From an uncultured Acetatifactor sp. (GTDB lineage Bacteria; Bacillota; Clostridia; Lachnospirales; Lachnospiraceae): a stretch of 28,865 nucleotides of DNA. The translations under genes were made by a program, and so were the position numbers. Positions 17,168-26,200 of the stretch are shown here, piece by piece. The stretch's first letter is position 1; each line of letters opens with the position of its first letter. The DNA lies in contig CAJULV010000052.1 of the NCBI GenBank assembly GCA_910587555.1, positions 1-28,865 of the forward strand. Direction: 5' to 3'. The notes under the pieces were generated by a model that saw only the letters and a program-made list of their open reading frames with translations, did not search any database and was not told the origin of the DNA.

Positions 17168-18071
17168 AGGAAACCTCATTCTTTGAATCCCTGGGACGGG
17201 AAATCAGCTTCAGCAGCAGATTCATCACAAAAGTAAGCAAAATCAACACGCAGCCTATGCCGAACGCCGCCTCATATTCCCCGTTCTGCATCTGCAGGTA
17301 CAGCTCCACCGTGAGCGTCCCTCCCGGTTCCAGAATTTTGTCCCGCAGCACCGCGGCGTTTCCCCAAAGTCCTACTCCAAGCCGGGGAAGGAGCCTTGCG
17401 CTCCCTGCCGTGAACAGCAGCGCCGCCGATTCTCCCACAATTCGTCCCACAGACAGTATAATCCCCGACATAATTCCGTTTTTCGCAGCCGGCAGAAGGA
17501 TCGTCCTGACCAGCTCCCACTTTCCGGCTCCCATCCCCAGCGCCCCCTGCCTGTACCCCTGCGGAACCGCCTGCAGAGCCGCCTGCGTACTTTCCACAAT
17601 CAGCGGCAGAATCATCAGAACCAGAGTCAGCGCCCCGCTGAGCAGTGAAAATCCAAGTCCCATGGCATAGCCGAAAAACACCATCCCGAAAAGTCCGAAA
17701 ATAACCGACGGAATCCCTGCCAGTACATCCACCGCAAAGGAGACCCCGCGTACCAGCCTTCCTTTTCCCGCATACTCGTTCAGATAGACAGCCGCACCCA
17801 CGCCTGCCGGAATTGCAATGACAAGCGTCAATACGACTACATACAGCGTATTCACCATATTTCCGGCAATTCCCACCGTCCCCTTCAGCGAGCTGGTTAC
17901 CGACAGAAAAAAACGAATGCTCAGTTCCCGAAATCCCCTGAAAAATACATATCCCACAATTCCCAACAGCAGAACCACAGAAAAAGAGGCAGCTCCGTAC
18001 ACCGCTGCCAGAAGAAACAACGTCCCGGGACGCATCCCTTTCCGGTATAACGTCCCCTTATCCTGCCCCAT
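17157..18071 (-). CDS. pstA: Phosphate ABC transporter permease PstA
   Basis: Membrane permease, 304 residues with six predicted helices, in the binding-protein-dependent transport family. The EAA-like cytoplasmic loop that contacts PstB reads QGALGMGAGKWELVRTILLP. It also has VLAGIPSVIFGLFGM and GRIVGESAALLFTAG, both typical of PstA/PstC. The frame is open 14 codons further upstream, but an AGGAGG lies nine bases before the ATG at 18071, so that start is preferred. It overlaps the pstC end by 14 bases and the pstB start by 11 bases, which implies one transcript with coupled translation. Confidence 0.95.
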   Translation of the reverse strand: MGQDKGTLYRKGMRPGTLFLLAAVYGAASFSVVLLLGIVGYVFFRGFRELSIRFFLSVTSSLKGTVGIAGNMVNTLYVVVLTLVIAIPAGVGAAVYLNEYAGKGRLVRGVSFAVDVLAGIPSVIFGLFGMVFFGYAMGLGFSLLSGALTLVLMILPLIVESTQAALQAVPQGYRQGALGMGAGKWELVRTILLPAAKNGIMSGIILSVGRIVGESAALLFTAGSARLLPRLGVGLWGNAAVLRDKILEPGGTLTVELYLQMQNGEYEAAFGIGCVLILLTFVMNLLLKLISRPRDSKNEVSYGK

Positions 18072-18975
18072 ATGCCTTCGCCTCCTTTCCCAGAATCCGG
18101 TTTGCCGCCGCATTCACCAACAGGATAAAACCAAACAGAATCAGCCCGATGGTAAACAGCATTTGTCTGTGAAGCCCCTGGGCATACCCCATCTCACTGA
18201 CGATGGCCGTGGTGAGAAAACGCACGGAATGAAAGGGAAACGGCGCATTTACACTTCCGCCGGACACCAGTGTAATCGCCATGGACTCTCCCGCCGCTCT
18301 GCCCACCCCCAGAATCACTGCCGTCAGGATACCGGGCCTGGCCGCCGGCAGAACAGAGCGGAAAACCGTCTGCACCCGGTCTGCGCCCAGCGCCAGGGAC
18401 ACCTCCCGAATGCCTGGGCGTACCGCCCGGATAGCTGTTTCGCTGATATGGATAACCGTTGGCAGCATCATAATTGCCAGGACGATAACCGCTGAAATCA
18501 GGTTTGCCCCGCCTGTAAAGGAATGGCTCACGGAACCGGCAAACACCAGCCGCTCCACTCGATAAATAACAGGATTTAGTACGTATATTCCCAACAAACC
18601 GTATATCACGGAAGGAATCCCGGCCAGCACCTCTACAGCCGCCCTTACCAGCCCTGCCTTCCTTCTGTCCGCCAGCTCGGCCAGATACACTGCGGTAAGA
18701 ATCCCCAGCGGGACTCCCACCGCCGCCGCAAGGACAGTGCCCAGCAAGGATGTCAGCAGAATATAAAAAATACCAAACTCGGGCGCCGCAGCCGTGGGTT
18801 TCCACCGGGTACCCATGAGGACTTCCTCCAGCCCGATCTGTCTGAGAGCCGGCAGCCCCATGTACACCATGTAAAATGTGACAGCCCCAACTGCAGAAAC
18901 GGTAAAAACGGCACAGGAGAAGAAAAAAATCCGTGCAAGCAACTCTCCAGCTTTCCTTTTCTTTTCATATTTCAA
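18058..18975 (-). CDS. pstC: Phosphate ABC transporter permease PstC
   Basis: Partner permease of PstA, with six predicted transmembrane helices and the family motifs VLAGIPSVIYGLLGI, EVSLALGADRVQTVFRSVLP (EAA loop) and GRAAGESMAITLVSGG. The TTG at 18975 is chosen because GGAGGAGGGAG lies directly before it. The upstream ATG at 18996 would give MQGGGRI, that is, it would translate the ribosome binding site itself. With the TTG start the protein has 305 residues and overlaps the pstS stop by 11 bases. Confidence 0.93.
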   Translation of the reverse strand: MKYEKKRKAGELLARIFFFSCAVFTVSAVGAVTFYMVYMGLPALRQIGLEEVLMGTRWKPTAAAPEFGIFYILLTSLLGTVLAAAVGVPLGILTAVYLAELADRRKAGLVRAAVEVLAGIPSVIYGLLGIYVLNPVIYRVERLVFAGSVSHSFTGGANLISAVIVLAIMMLPTVIHISETAIRAVRPGIREVSLALGADRVQTVFRSVLPAARPGILTAVILGVGRAAGESMAITLVSGGSVNAPFPFHSVRFLTTAIVSEMGYAQGLHRQMLFTIGLILFGFILLVNAAANRILGKEAKAYGAG

Positions 18976-20005
18976 TATTCTCCCTCCTCCCTGCATTTAT
19001 CCTGCATATCCCACGCCTGCCCTGCTTCCTTCCCCCGTCCCCTCTTTGCCCAACCCGTGCTGCCGCCCCGGACATCAATCTCGTAGGCAATGGCCCAAGC
19101 AGGCTGCCGGAAGAATACGGCTTCATTACAATCTTCATTTTTTCCGCAATTCTGCTGCCTTCCTCACTGTACACATACGCAAACCAGGCGTTTAACAGTT
19201 CATTTCCCTTCTGCCCTTCTCCCGTAACCATGATAAAAGGCCTGTACAGCGGATAGCTTCCCCTTCTTATATTTTCCAGAGAAGGCGAAACGCCGTCCAG
19301 GGAGAGAATCCCCTCCGCCGCCTCCAGGGACACGTATCCGATTGCCCCCGGCGTGGCTTCAATCCTTGCCATGACAGCTCCCGTGCTGTCCAATTCATTG
19401 GCATATGTACACTGCTCTGCCAGCCCCAGCAGCCCCTCAAAGGCAACCCGGGTTCCGGAACCGGCTTCCCTTCCTATCAGCACCACGGGCAGATCGTTCC
19501 CTCCCAGTTCTGACCAATACGCAATCTGCCCGGTGTAAAGCCGGGAAAGCTGTTCACCGGTAAGGCCGCTGATTCCGTTTGCAGGATTGGCGCATATAGC
19601 AATGCCGTCAAATCCCACAATATTTTCCGATGCGCCCGCCGCTTTCTCTACCTCCGTCAGATACCTGGAAGACAGTCCCACGTCCGCACTGCCGCCTGTC
19701 ACCGCCGCAATCCCCGCGCTGGATCCCGTAAACTGGAAGGTCACCGTCACACCCGGATACCTTTCCATGAAGCCCTCCGCCAGGGCATCGGCATATTTCT
19801 CCATGGATGAGCTTCCCACAATTCGGAGATCCGTTATATGTCCCTCCTGCTTCATCTGGCCCGCCCGGCTGCATACAGCGCCGGCCTGCCCGTCCGCCGC
19901 GGATGGTGCCCGAGAACTGCATACATTTCCGAAAATCAGGGCTGCCCCCGCCAGTATCAGCAGAAGCCCGGACCTGTCTCTCAACATTTTTTCCAGCTTC
20001 TGCAT
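18965..20005 (-). CDS. pstS: Phosphate ABC transporter substrate-binding protein PstS
   Basis: Extracytoplasmic phosphate-binding protein feeding PstC-PstA-PstB. Phosphate-loop motifs are visible: IVGSSSM, FTGSSAGI, ADVGLSSR and GREAGSGTR. The N-terminus (MQKLEKMLRDRSGLLLILAG) is a positively charged hydrophobic signal. A Cys follows at GNVCSS, but the lipobox is not canonical, so lipid anchoring is uncertain. The frame is open further upstream, but that would overlap the amidase gene; the ATG at 20005 follows AAGGGGGG. After the usual fold end (EGSRIAEKMKIV) a tail of about 45 residues rich in Gly and Arg runs into the pstC ribosome binding site. The tail is unusual and may reflect loss of the original stop. 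Confidence 0.92.
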   Translation of the reverse strand: MQKLEKMLRDRSGLLLILAGAALIFGNVCSSRAPSAADGQAGAVCSRAGQMKQEGHITDLRIVGSSSMEKYADALAEGFMERYPGVTVTFQFTGSSAGIAAVTGGSADVGLSSRYLTEVEKAAGASENIVGFDGIAICANPANGISGLTGEQLSRLYTGQIAYWSELGGNDLPVVLIGREAGSGTRVAFEGLLGLAEQCTYANELDSTGAVMARIEATPGAIGYVSLEAAEGILSLDGVSPSLENIRRGSYPLYRPFIMVTGEGQKGNELLNAWFAYVYSEEGSRIAEKMKIVMKPYSSGSLLGPLPTRLMSGAAARVGQRGDGGRKQGRRGICRINAGRRENIEI

Positions 20006-20060
20006 ACGCTTATTGCCCCCCTTTCCATGCCCTCCGTTCCTCCGCCGACAGGCAGAAATT

Positions 20061-20588
20061 TCACACGCTCCAGACAGTAGCCAGAATCCCCTCCGCGATT
20101 GCCCATGCCACGTCGTGAAAACGCTCGTCCAGAAGCCTGTTATCCGCATCTGTATTGATAAAACCCACCTCCACCAGCACCGCAGGCATCTCGCTCCGGT
20201 TCAGCACCACCAAGTCCGGCCGCTCATTGACACCCAGGTTTTCAAATCCTGTCTGTTCCAGGCGCATATTGATATGATTGGCCAGCCTCGCCGCCTCCCC
20301 GTACCGGTTAAATACAAGAGACTCCACCCCTGTATACTGGTTTGGATAGGGGCTGGAATTTCGGTGAATGGACACAAAATAATCCCCTCCGGCCGCATTT
20401 CCCTGCTGTACCTTCTGCAGAGGAGCCTCATAAACATCCGTTGTCCTGGTATAAAAAACCTCCACGCCATTCTGTTCCAGTATGCGCCCTACCGCAAGCG
20501 CCAGGGCCAGCGTATCATCCTTTTCCTGCCTGCCATTATACACTGCCCCGGGATTATTTCCGCCATGTCCTGCATCAATTACCACCAT
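20061..20588 (-). CDS. N-acetylmuramoyl-L-alanine amidase (Amidase_3), no signal peptide
   Basis: Zinc amidase that cleaves the bond between muramic acid and L-Ala in peptidoglycan. The 175 residues are only the catalytic domain: VVIDAGHGG (Zn ligand H8), E22, SIHRN (H75) and LVEVGFI with catalytic E140. The family includes CwlD-type enzymes. It begins directly at the first strand, with no signal peptide or membrane anchor, so export is unexplained. No alternative start exists upstream: the frame is open for 25 codons but lacks ATG, GTG or TTG. The Shine-Dalgarno GGAGGG lies in the 3' arm of a strong terminator-like hairpin. pstS starts 55 bases downstream with no clear promoter between, so the amidase may lead the pst transcript. 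Confidence 0.92.
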   Translation of the reverse strand: MVVIDAGHGGNNPGAVYNGRQEKDDTLALALAVGRILEQNGVEVFYTRTTDVYEAPLQKVQQGNAAGGDYFVSIHRNSSPYPNQYTGVESLVFNRYGEAARLANHINMRLEQTGFENLGVNERPDLVVLNRSEMPAVLVEVGFINTDADNRLLDERFHDVAWAIAEGILATVWSV

Positions 20589-20632
20589 AAAAAAGCCCTC
20601 CGCATATCTCTCTTTAAGATATGCAGAAGGGC
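20589..20632 (-). terminator. Strong hairpin with T run overlapping the amidase ribosome binding site
   Basis: On the minus strand GCCCTTCTGCATATCT pairs with AGATATGCGGAGGGC: 15 base pairs, one bulged T and a seven-base loop. It is followed at once by six T residues and then the amidase ATG. This is a textbook intrinsic terminator for the upstream LiaF-like gene. Its 3' arm also contains the only Shine-Dalgarno (GGAGG) for the amidase. It could thus work as terminator, attenuator or a translation-blocking hairpin. The rest of the gap to 20717 shows no gene or promoter. Confidence 0.8.
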
Positions 20633-20717
20633 ATGATTTTGTGACAGCTTCAAAATATGTCCCTCCGGACGTTTACTTCATAACAGCTCAGGCAGGACAC
20701 TGAACGGTTACCTTACT

Positions 20718-21620
20718 TTAAATCTGTATGACTTCCAGACTTCCGAAAATGATATCCCCATCCACCCGGAGTACATTTACTCCTGCATTGCTGGAGCTGC
20801 CTTTCCTCCCTGAATGCGCAAATATGTTTTCCGTATCCATTTCCACTGACCATGACATGGGAACATATAGAACCACACTGCCAAAAACACAATCCACATT
20901 GACCCTGGCGCTCCCTCTCTCCAACCGCGCTTCCGTAAAATATACCTGTGTAGAACCAAAGATATTGTCAATGTCCACCTGGCTCACCACCCCGGATATA
21001 TACTTGGTTGACTGGCTGAAGATTACGTCATAGGAAACAACCTCGCCATCCTGGTCACATATGTCTGACTCACCATTTTCCCGGTATGCAACCCAGTTTT
21101 CCGCATCCATGCCTCCGCCTTTTCCCCCTTCAATGCCCAGGGGATAACTTCTCCTCTTATGCCCCCACCCGGGAAACAGGCTCTTCAGCCCAACGGTTCC
21201 AAGCAGTGCAGCGCCCAGCACAGGCCATGGAGTAATGCTCTCCAGATGCAGAAGCTCGTCATTGACAATGATCAGGAAAGCTGCCGAAAACAGAATCGTC
21301 CCGATCTGTCTCCAGAGTATCCCCTTTACCAGGAAGTACAGCAGGCAGATGCTGAACAGAATGGACCAGAAACCGATTCCCTTCAGAACCGTCTCCAGGT
21401 GCAGCAGCTCATCGTTGACAAAGATCAAAATCGCCGCCGAAACCAGGACCGTTCCGACCTTTTTCCGGAAAATCCCCTTTATCAGGACAGACAGCAGACA
21501 AATGTTCAGCAGGACGGACCAAAAGCCGATTCCCTGCAGAAATCCAAGCCTGTCGGCAATCAAAGCTGCCGCCCCCATCAACAGTACCATTCCCCAAAAA
21601 ATATTTCTCTCTTCTTTCAT
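20718..21620 (-). CDS. LiaF-like membrane protein with duplicated transmembrane unit
   Basis: A 300-residue protein. The N-terminal half (about 8-155) is a series of predicted transmembrane helices of the LiaI/LiaF-like type. The C-terminal half (about 185-300) is a soluble beta-rich domain with repeated IFGS/VFGS turns (NIFGSTQVYF, CVFGSVVLYVP, IIFGSLEVIQI), as in the LiaF C-terminal domain (PF09922) linked to cell-envelope stress sensing. Residues 31-81 and 82-132 are a tandem duplication. It starts 16 bases after a LytTR regulator gene with AGGCGG before the ATG, so both form an operon. A strong terminator follows. A role in envelope stress response is inferred from the family; the substrate or signal is unknown. 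Confidence 0.8.
   Translation of the reverse strand: MKEERNIFWGMVLLMGAAALIADRLGFLQGIGFWSVLLNICLLSVLIKGIFRKKVGTVLVSAAILIFVNDELLHLETVLKGIGFWSILFSICLLYFLVKGILWRQIGTILFSAAFLIIVNDELLHLESITPWPVLGAALLGTVGLKSLFPGWGHKRRSYPLGIEGGKGGGMDAENWVAYRENGESDICDQDGEVVSYDVIFSQSTKYISGVVSQVDIDNIFGSTQVYFTEARLERGSARVNVDCVFGSVVLYVPMSWSVEMDTENIFAHSGRKGSSSNAGVNVLRVDGDIIFGSLEVIQI
21225..21530 (-). repeat. Tandem duplication of 153 bp inside the LiaF-like gene
   Basis: Codons 31-81 (21530-21378) and 82-132 (21377-21225) encode two copies of the same unit. Both begin IGFWS and end VNDELLHLE. In the first 46 positions 31 residues are identical. The copies are diverged at DNA level, so the duplication is not recent. Each copy carries about two transmembrane helices. 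Confidence 0.85.
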
Positions 21621-21636
21621 CTTTTCCGCCTCTCTT

Positions 21637-22098
21637 TCACAATCCCAGTTTTCTGGTTTTCAGACGTTCAGTCACTGCCCTGAAATACGCCCTGGATACA
21701 AAAGCCTTCTTTCCGCTCCCCGTAAATTCCATCTCACTGGACGCAGTCAGGTTTCTTGTAACGGAATACACCAGATCCAGATTGGCAATACAGGATTTGG
21801 AAATCCGCATAAAGCTTCCCGACAGGATTTCCTCCAATTCATAGAGCCTGTAATCGCAGGTAAAGATCCTGTCCGCAGTGTGGGCCCGCATCTGACGCCC
21901 CTCCGTCTCAAAAAAATAAATTTCCTCCATCGGAACGTAAAATTCTGTCTCGCCATTCCGCAGAGAGAGACACCTTCTGCCATTCCCCTGTTTTGATATG
22001 TAGTTTTGCAGGCCAACGATACTGCTGTTTAACTGACTGCATCGGATGATGACCTCCTCTTCCGCCAGCCCTTCCTCAATTTCGATTTTTACCTTCAT
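21637..22098 (-). CDS. LytTR-family DNA-binding regulator
   Basis: A 153-residue transcription regulator. Residues about 50-150 form a LytTR domain: EEIYFFETEGRQMRAHT, FMRISKSCIANLDLV and a C-terminal SRAYFRAVTERLK. There is no receiver domain; the N-terminus is a short acidic segment. Stand-alone LytTR proteins of this size usually sit beside a small membrane protein that controls them, as here. The start was moved 11 codons into the frame because AAAGGA lies seven bases before the ATG at 22098. It probably regulates its own operon with the LiaF-like protein. Confidence 0.88.
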   Translation of the reverse strand: MKVKIEIEEGLAEEEVIIRCSQLNSSIVGLQNYISKQGNGRRCLSLRNGETEFYVPMEEIYFFETEGRQMRAHTADRIFTCDYRLYELEEILSGSFMRISKSCIANLDLVYSVTRNLTASSEMEFTGSGKKAFVSRAYFRAVTERLKTRKLGL

Positions 22099-22210
22099 AT
22101 CATTTCCTTTGCTGCCGCTTCGCCAATCCATAAAGCTCCAGCCATTGCATGCATCCTCTCGTAAACTTCACTCTAAACAGGTCATCGCATTGGCTTAAGC
22201 TCATAATTCC

Positions 22211-22238
22211 AGTATACTGAAAATTTTCCATCTGTAAA
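22211..22238 (-). promoter_or_regulatory. Sigma-A-type promoter of the LytTR-LiaF-like operon
   Basis: TTTACA (22233-22238) and TATACT (22211-22216) are 16 bases apart on the minus strand, giving a leader of about 105 bases. No clear LytTR repeat pair was identified by eye. Confidence 0.65.
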
Positions 22239-22278
22239 CGGCTTTTGTGCAAGAGGTGATTTTCGGGCTATAATCGGT

Positions 22279-22310
22279 AAAAGCCCGACGGCAAAGAGAC
22301 TGCCGCGGAC
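22279..22310 (-). terminator. Terminator of the GH85-tcdA unit
   Basis: On the minus strand GTCCGCGGCA pairs with TGCCGTCGGGC: ten pairs with one bulged T, loop GTCTCTT, then TTTT. It begins nine bases after the tcdA stop. Confidence 0.55.
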
Positions 22311-22318
22311 TTTTCTTC

Positions 22319-23158
22319 TTACATGACTTCATCTGTCCCACATAGATCCTTTACTACCTCGCCGGCAATAATCAGCCCTGCCACTGACGGGACAAACGCC
22401 ACGCTTCCCGGTGTATCCCTTCTTCCGTGGCCGTCCTTTTTTCCCGGGACTTCCCCCGTTTCCGGGAGACTACTTTCTTCCAGGGCATCTCCGTTTTCCC
22501 TCCACCCATGCCCTGCTTCGGACAGGCAGACACCGTTTTGCCCATTGACGGCATCAGGACCCGAAAGCGGCCTTATGGGATTTTCTTCCGAATACACCAC
22601 TTTCAATTTCCCCACGCCGCGCTTTTTCAACTCCCTCCGCATAACCTTTGCCAGGGGACACACCTTTGTCTGGTAGATATCGGCAACCCGAAACCGGCTG
22701 CCGTCCAGTTTATTGCCGGCTCCCATACTGCTGATAATGGGCACGCCGCTTTCCTGCGCCTTCATCACAAGTTCGATTTTCGCGGTAACGGTGTCTACCG
22801 CATCCACGATGTAGTCATATTCTTCAAATGGAAATTCATCTGCATTTTCCGGCAGGAAAAAACAGTTGCGGATCCTCACATCCGCATCCGGATTAATGTC
22901 CAGCATCCTCTCCTTCATGACTTCCGTTTTATATTTTCCCACGGTTTTCCGCGTGGCGATAATCTGGCGGTTTAAATTGCTCAGGCAGACCCTGTCATTA
23001 TCTATCAAGTCAAAAGCACCCACCCCGCTCCGCACAAGGGCCTCACAGACATACCCTCCCACGCCGCCTATTCCGAAAACCGCCACTCTGGAAGCGGACA
23101 GTTTTTCCATTGCCCTTTTTCCCAAGAGCAATTCCGTTCTTGAAAACTGTGTCAGCAT
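22319..23158 (-). CDS. tcdA: tRNA threonylcarbamoyladenosine dehydratase TcdA (E1-like)
   Basis: ThiF/MoeB/E1-like ATP-dependent enzyme that cyclises t6A37 in tRNA to ct6A. It has the nucleotide-binding GIGGVGGYV (29-37), the adenylation segment LIDNDRVCLSNLNRQ, DYIVDAVDTVTAKI, and the family C-terminus GSVAFVPSVAGLIIAGEVV. At 279 residues it is longer than typical because of a polar insert at about 199-247, between the segment ENPIRPL and the final conserved helix. The start chosen (MLTQFSRTELLLG) matches the family N-terminus and has AAGGAG nine bases upstream; the frame is open 43 codons further but without homology. It lies 67 bases downstream of the GH85 gene. Confidence 0.92.
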   Translation of the reverse strand: MLTQFSRTELLLGKRAMEKLSASRVAVFGIGGVGGYVCEALVRSGVGAFDLIDNDRVCLSNLNRQIIATRKTVGKYKTEVMKERMLDINPDADVRIRNCFFLPENADEFPFEEYDYIVDAVDTVTAKIELVMKAQESGVPIISSMGAGNKLDGSRFRVADIYQTKVCPLAKVMRRELKKRGVGKLKVVYSEENPIRPLSGPDAVNGQNGVCLSEAGHGWRENGDALEESSLPETGEVPGKKDGHGRRDTPGSVAFVPSVAGLIIAGEVVKDLCGTDEVM

Positions 23159-23225
23159 CTGTACATCTCCTTCACCAAAGCGCATTTCCCTCCCGAAAAA
23201 CCGCAGCCTCCACCGGCATATCTCC

Positions 23226-26200
23226 CTATTCCATGGCGTCTTCCAACCCATATACTTCCATTTCGTAAATACGCGCCGCACTGTCACTGCCCTGCGTCGG
23301 TTCCTTTACCAGCAGCTTGACAAACCGTGCATTCACTGGCGCAAACGCATCGTGGGTAGTCCCTGCCGTATTTTGGGTCACATTTTTTACCTCTTCAAAG
23401 TGTTCGCCATCCTTACTGACATAAATTGCATATGATTTGGTATTCATGCCCGCGCTTTCGCCGCCTGCTTCCGCATGGGAAATATCCACTGCACTCACCG
23501 TCCTTACCGCCCCAAGGTCCAGGGTGATTTCATGAGGCGCACTTCCCGTAGCACACCATTTTTTGCTCACATCGCCGTCAACCGCGAACCTTGGCGCTTC
23601 CTGCTCATTTACAAAAGCATCCGCTTCCACATCTGCCCCACGGGAAAGAAGCTCCAGCCCCCGGGACGCCTTTTCCGTTATAACAATATAGCCTTCAACG
23701 GTCATTTCGCCGCTTCCGGATTCATTCTCTGCCTTTACGGAAACCGTATAAATCCCTTCTTCCGGATAAGACACGGAAACGCTCTCCCCTTCCGCGTTTT
23801 CCGTATCCGCACCTAAGAGCGTCCATGTCACCTTCCGGGTATTCTTCGTACACAGGCTAGTGAAGGTAATGGTCTCTCCCGGAGCTGCCAGTGTGATGTC
23901 CGCCGCAAATGCAGCCTTCGGAATACGGTTGTCCGGCCATTCCATTACCACGTCGGCACTGCTGCCCTCTTCCAGAAACACATTCAAAGGCACGACCCTG
24001 AAAACGGAAGTATTTGTCTCGTCCGTGCGCGGCAGGGTGTTGATATAAAAGCTTTCCGTATTCGACACGCCGAGCAGAGACAGCGTCTCGTCCCGGTTGA
24101 CCCGGTAAACCTCATAATAATCCGCCGGTACATCCGACTCCCACGCCAGACGCACGCCTGCATACATGGCTTCCTCGTCAAATTCGCTGTCCAGCACCTG
24201 TACATTGCTCACGGAGCCTGCCTTTTCCGTTCCCTGCTCTGCCATTGTGATATTTCCGAACCGGAACTGCATATCGTCCGCATCTTCATCCGCCGTCAGT
24301 TTGTAGGAGATTGCCCTGATGGTCTCTCCCGACAGCCCTGATGTATCATAAGATACCGTTGTCCATTCCTTCCCGACTTTTTTGTCCCCTTCCAGAATCC
24401 TCTCCGTGCCGTCATCAAACGTCAGCACCGCATCAAGTGAAACTGCCGCCCCGTTGGTCCTGGCCGTAGTAGTAAACAGCATTCCCTCCGCCGCCGGAAG
24501 GCCTGCGCTGTACATCTTTATCACGGACTCCGTTCCCTGTTTCACGGAACCGCTGAGCATCAGGCTGGTGCCCCCATAAAATGCATCTTCCGCGTCCAGC
24601 TCCGCCGTCAGATAATTTCCCTCCCCGCTTCTGATGATATAGCGGTATGTGGGCAGTATGTCGGATATGCTGCGGTTATTCCAGTCAAGCCTGCTGATCT
24701 GCTCCCCATCTTTATAAAACGAATATCCGCTTCCCGTCGTGAAATTGGTGACAAAGGGGAGTTTCGTAACGGCGGTACGCTCTACCGCATACGCCGAAAT
24801 CCCTCTCCACTGCATATCGGACGTGATTTCCGCCTCTGCGGAGGGGTCTCCTGTCTCGTTTACCCACAGCCTGTTTTCCTGTCTCCAAAAATCCTGCATG
24901 GTTCCGGCGGAAAAATATGCCCAACTCGGACAGTAAAGCCCCAGGGACGTATAGGTGCCTCCCTCCGGATTCTCAAAAAGGCTCCAGTTAATCCTTGTCC
25001 CGTAGCCATTGCTCTGAAGATCAATGCCGGCATACAGGTCATAAGGGTCAATCTGCAGCTCCTGCGCCAGCGCAGCGGAAGACTTCAGCAGCTGCGCTGA
25101 CGCAAAGGCGCTGTCTGTCCACCAGAAATTGAGGAACATTTCATCCGCCCCCGGCGTTCCGTCTTCCCCTTTCAAAAATGCCCAGTTCTTTTCCGTCAAT
25201 GCGTTCTGCCAGTCTATTTTGCCGTCCGTTGTCATGGAATCATAATAAACCAGCTCTAATTCCGGCGCCTGTTCCTTCATATAGGCCAGGAACTCCTGCA
25301 TCTGCCCTGCGTGTTCCTCTGTCAGGGGCTCCTCCGGCGTTCCCTCCGTCTCCTGATTGATAAACCACCCGTCAAACCCGTATACCCTGGCCACTTCAAC
25401 CAGCTTGTCCGCAACCGGAAAGCTTCCGTCTTCCGCCCTGCAGAGCAGGTCCTCCAGCCATTCCGTTTTTCCTCCATGGGCCGTCTGCGGCATAAAGACA
25501 GTGCCTGCTACCTTAACGCCGTTTTTATGTCCCGCATCCACCACATCCGCACTGGGCGGCACAATCAGCCCTTCTCCCGAGGAACCGCCCCAATATACCA
25601 GCAAGTCCACATACTGCCAATATGAAAAGGTATTTGCGTCCGCCTTATTCAGGCCATGGGGCGCATTCCCGCTGGTACTCTCATTCATGATGGACAATGC
25701 CATAATCCTTGTGTCCTTATTCTGGGTACCGTTCACGGTCTCAAGCTCTGCCATATCCACACGTTCAGCCAGCGGAACCGTACTGATATTAAACAGCAGG
25801 TCCTCGTCCGCCTCCGCATTCCACTCCAGCAATTGTGCCGGAAACCAATACGAAGCTTCCGGCTGGCGTACCATGGCCAGCTCCGGATTATCGTTCTCTT
25901 CCGTCACCGAATATACGGAATTTCGCTCCGCGTTGGATCCGGCGTCGGCATTTTCCGGGATCTCCTCACCGGCTTCCGCACCTGCCCCTTCCGAAGCACC
26001 CTCGCCGGGACCCACACCTGCCCCTTCCGAAGCACCCTCGCCGGGACCCGCACCTGCCCCTTCCGAAGCACCCTCGCCGGGACCCGCACCTGCCCCTTCC
26101 GACCCCCCCGCACCTGTTTCTTCCGCACTCGTCTCGACTTCCGCAACGGGTTCTCTGCCGCCGCATGCCGTAAGGCCCATCAGCATGGCGGCGGCCAGAA

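Noticed and set aside
18965..19150. Frameshift in the A run near the PstS C-terminus
   Set aside because: Reading the other frame does not restore a usual PstS ending, so a simple indel is not supported.
25981..26102. CRISPR-like array of 36-bp repeats
   Set aside because: The units are contiguous without spacers, in frame with the GH85 gene, and encode a protein linker.
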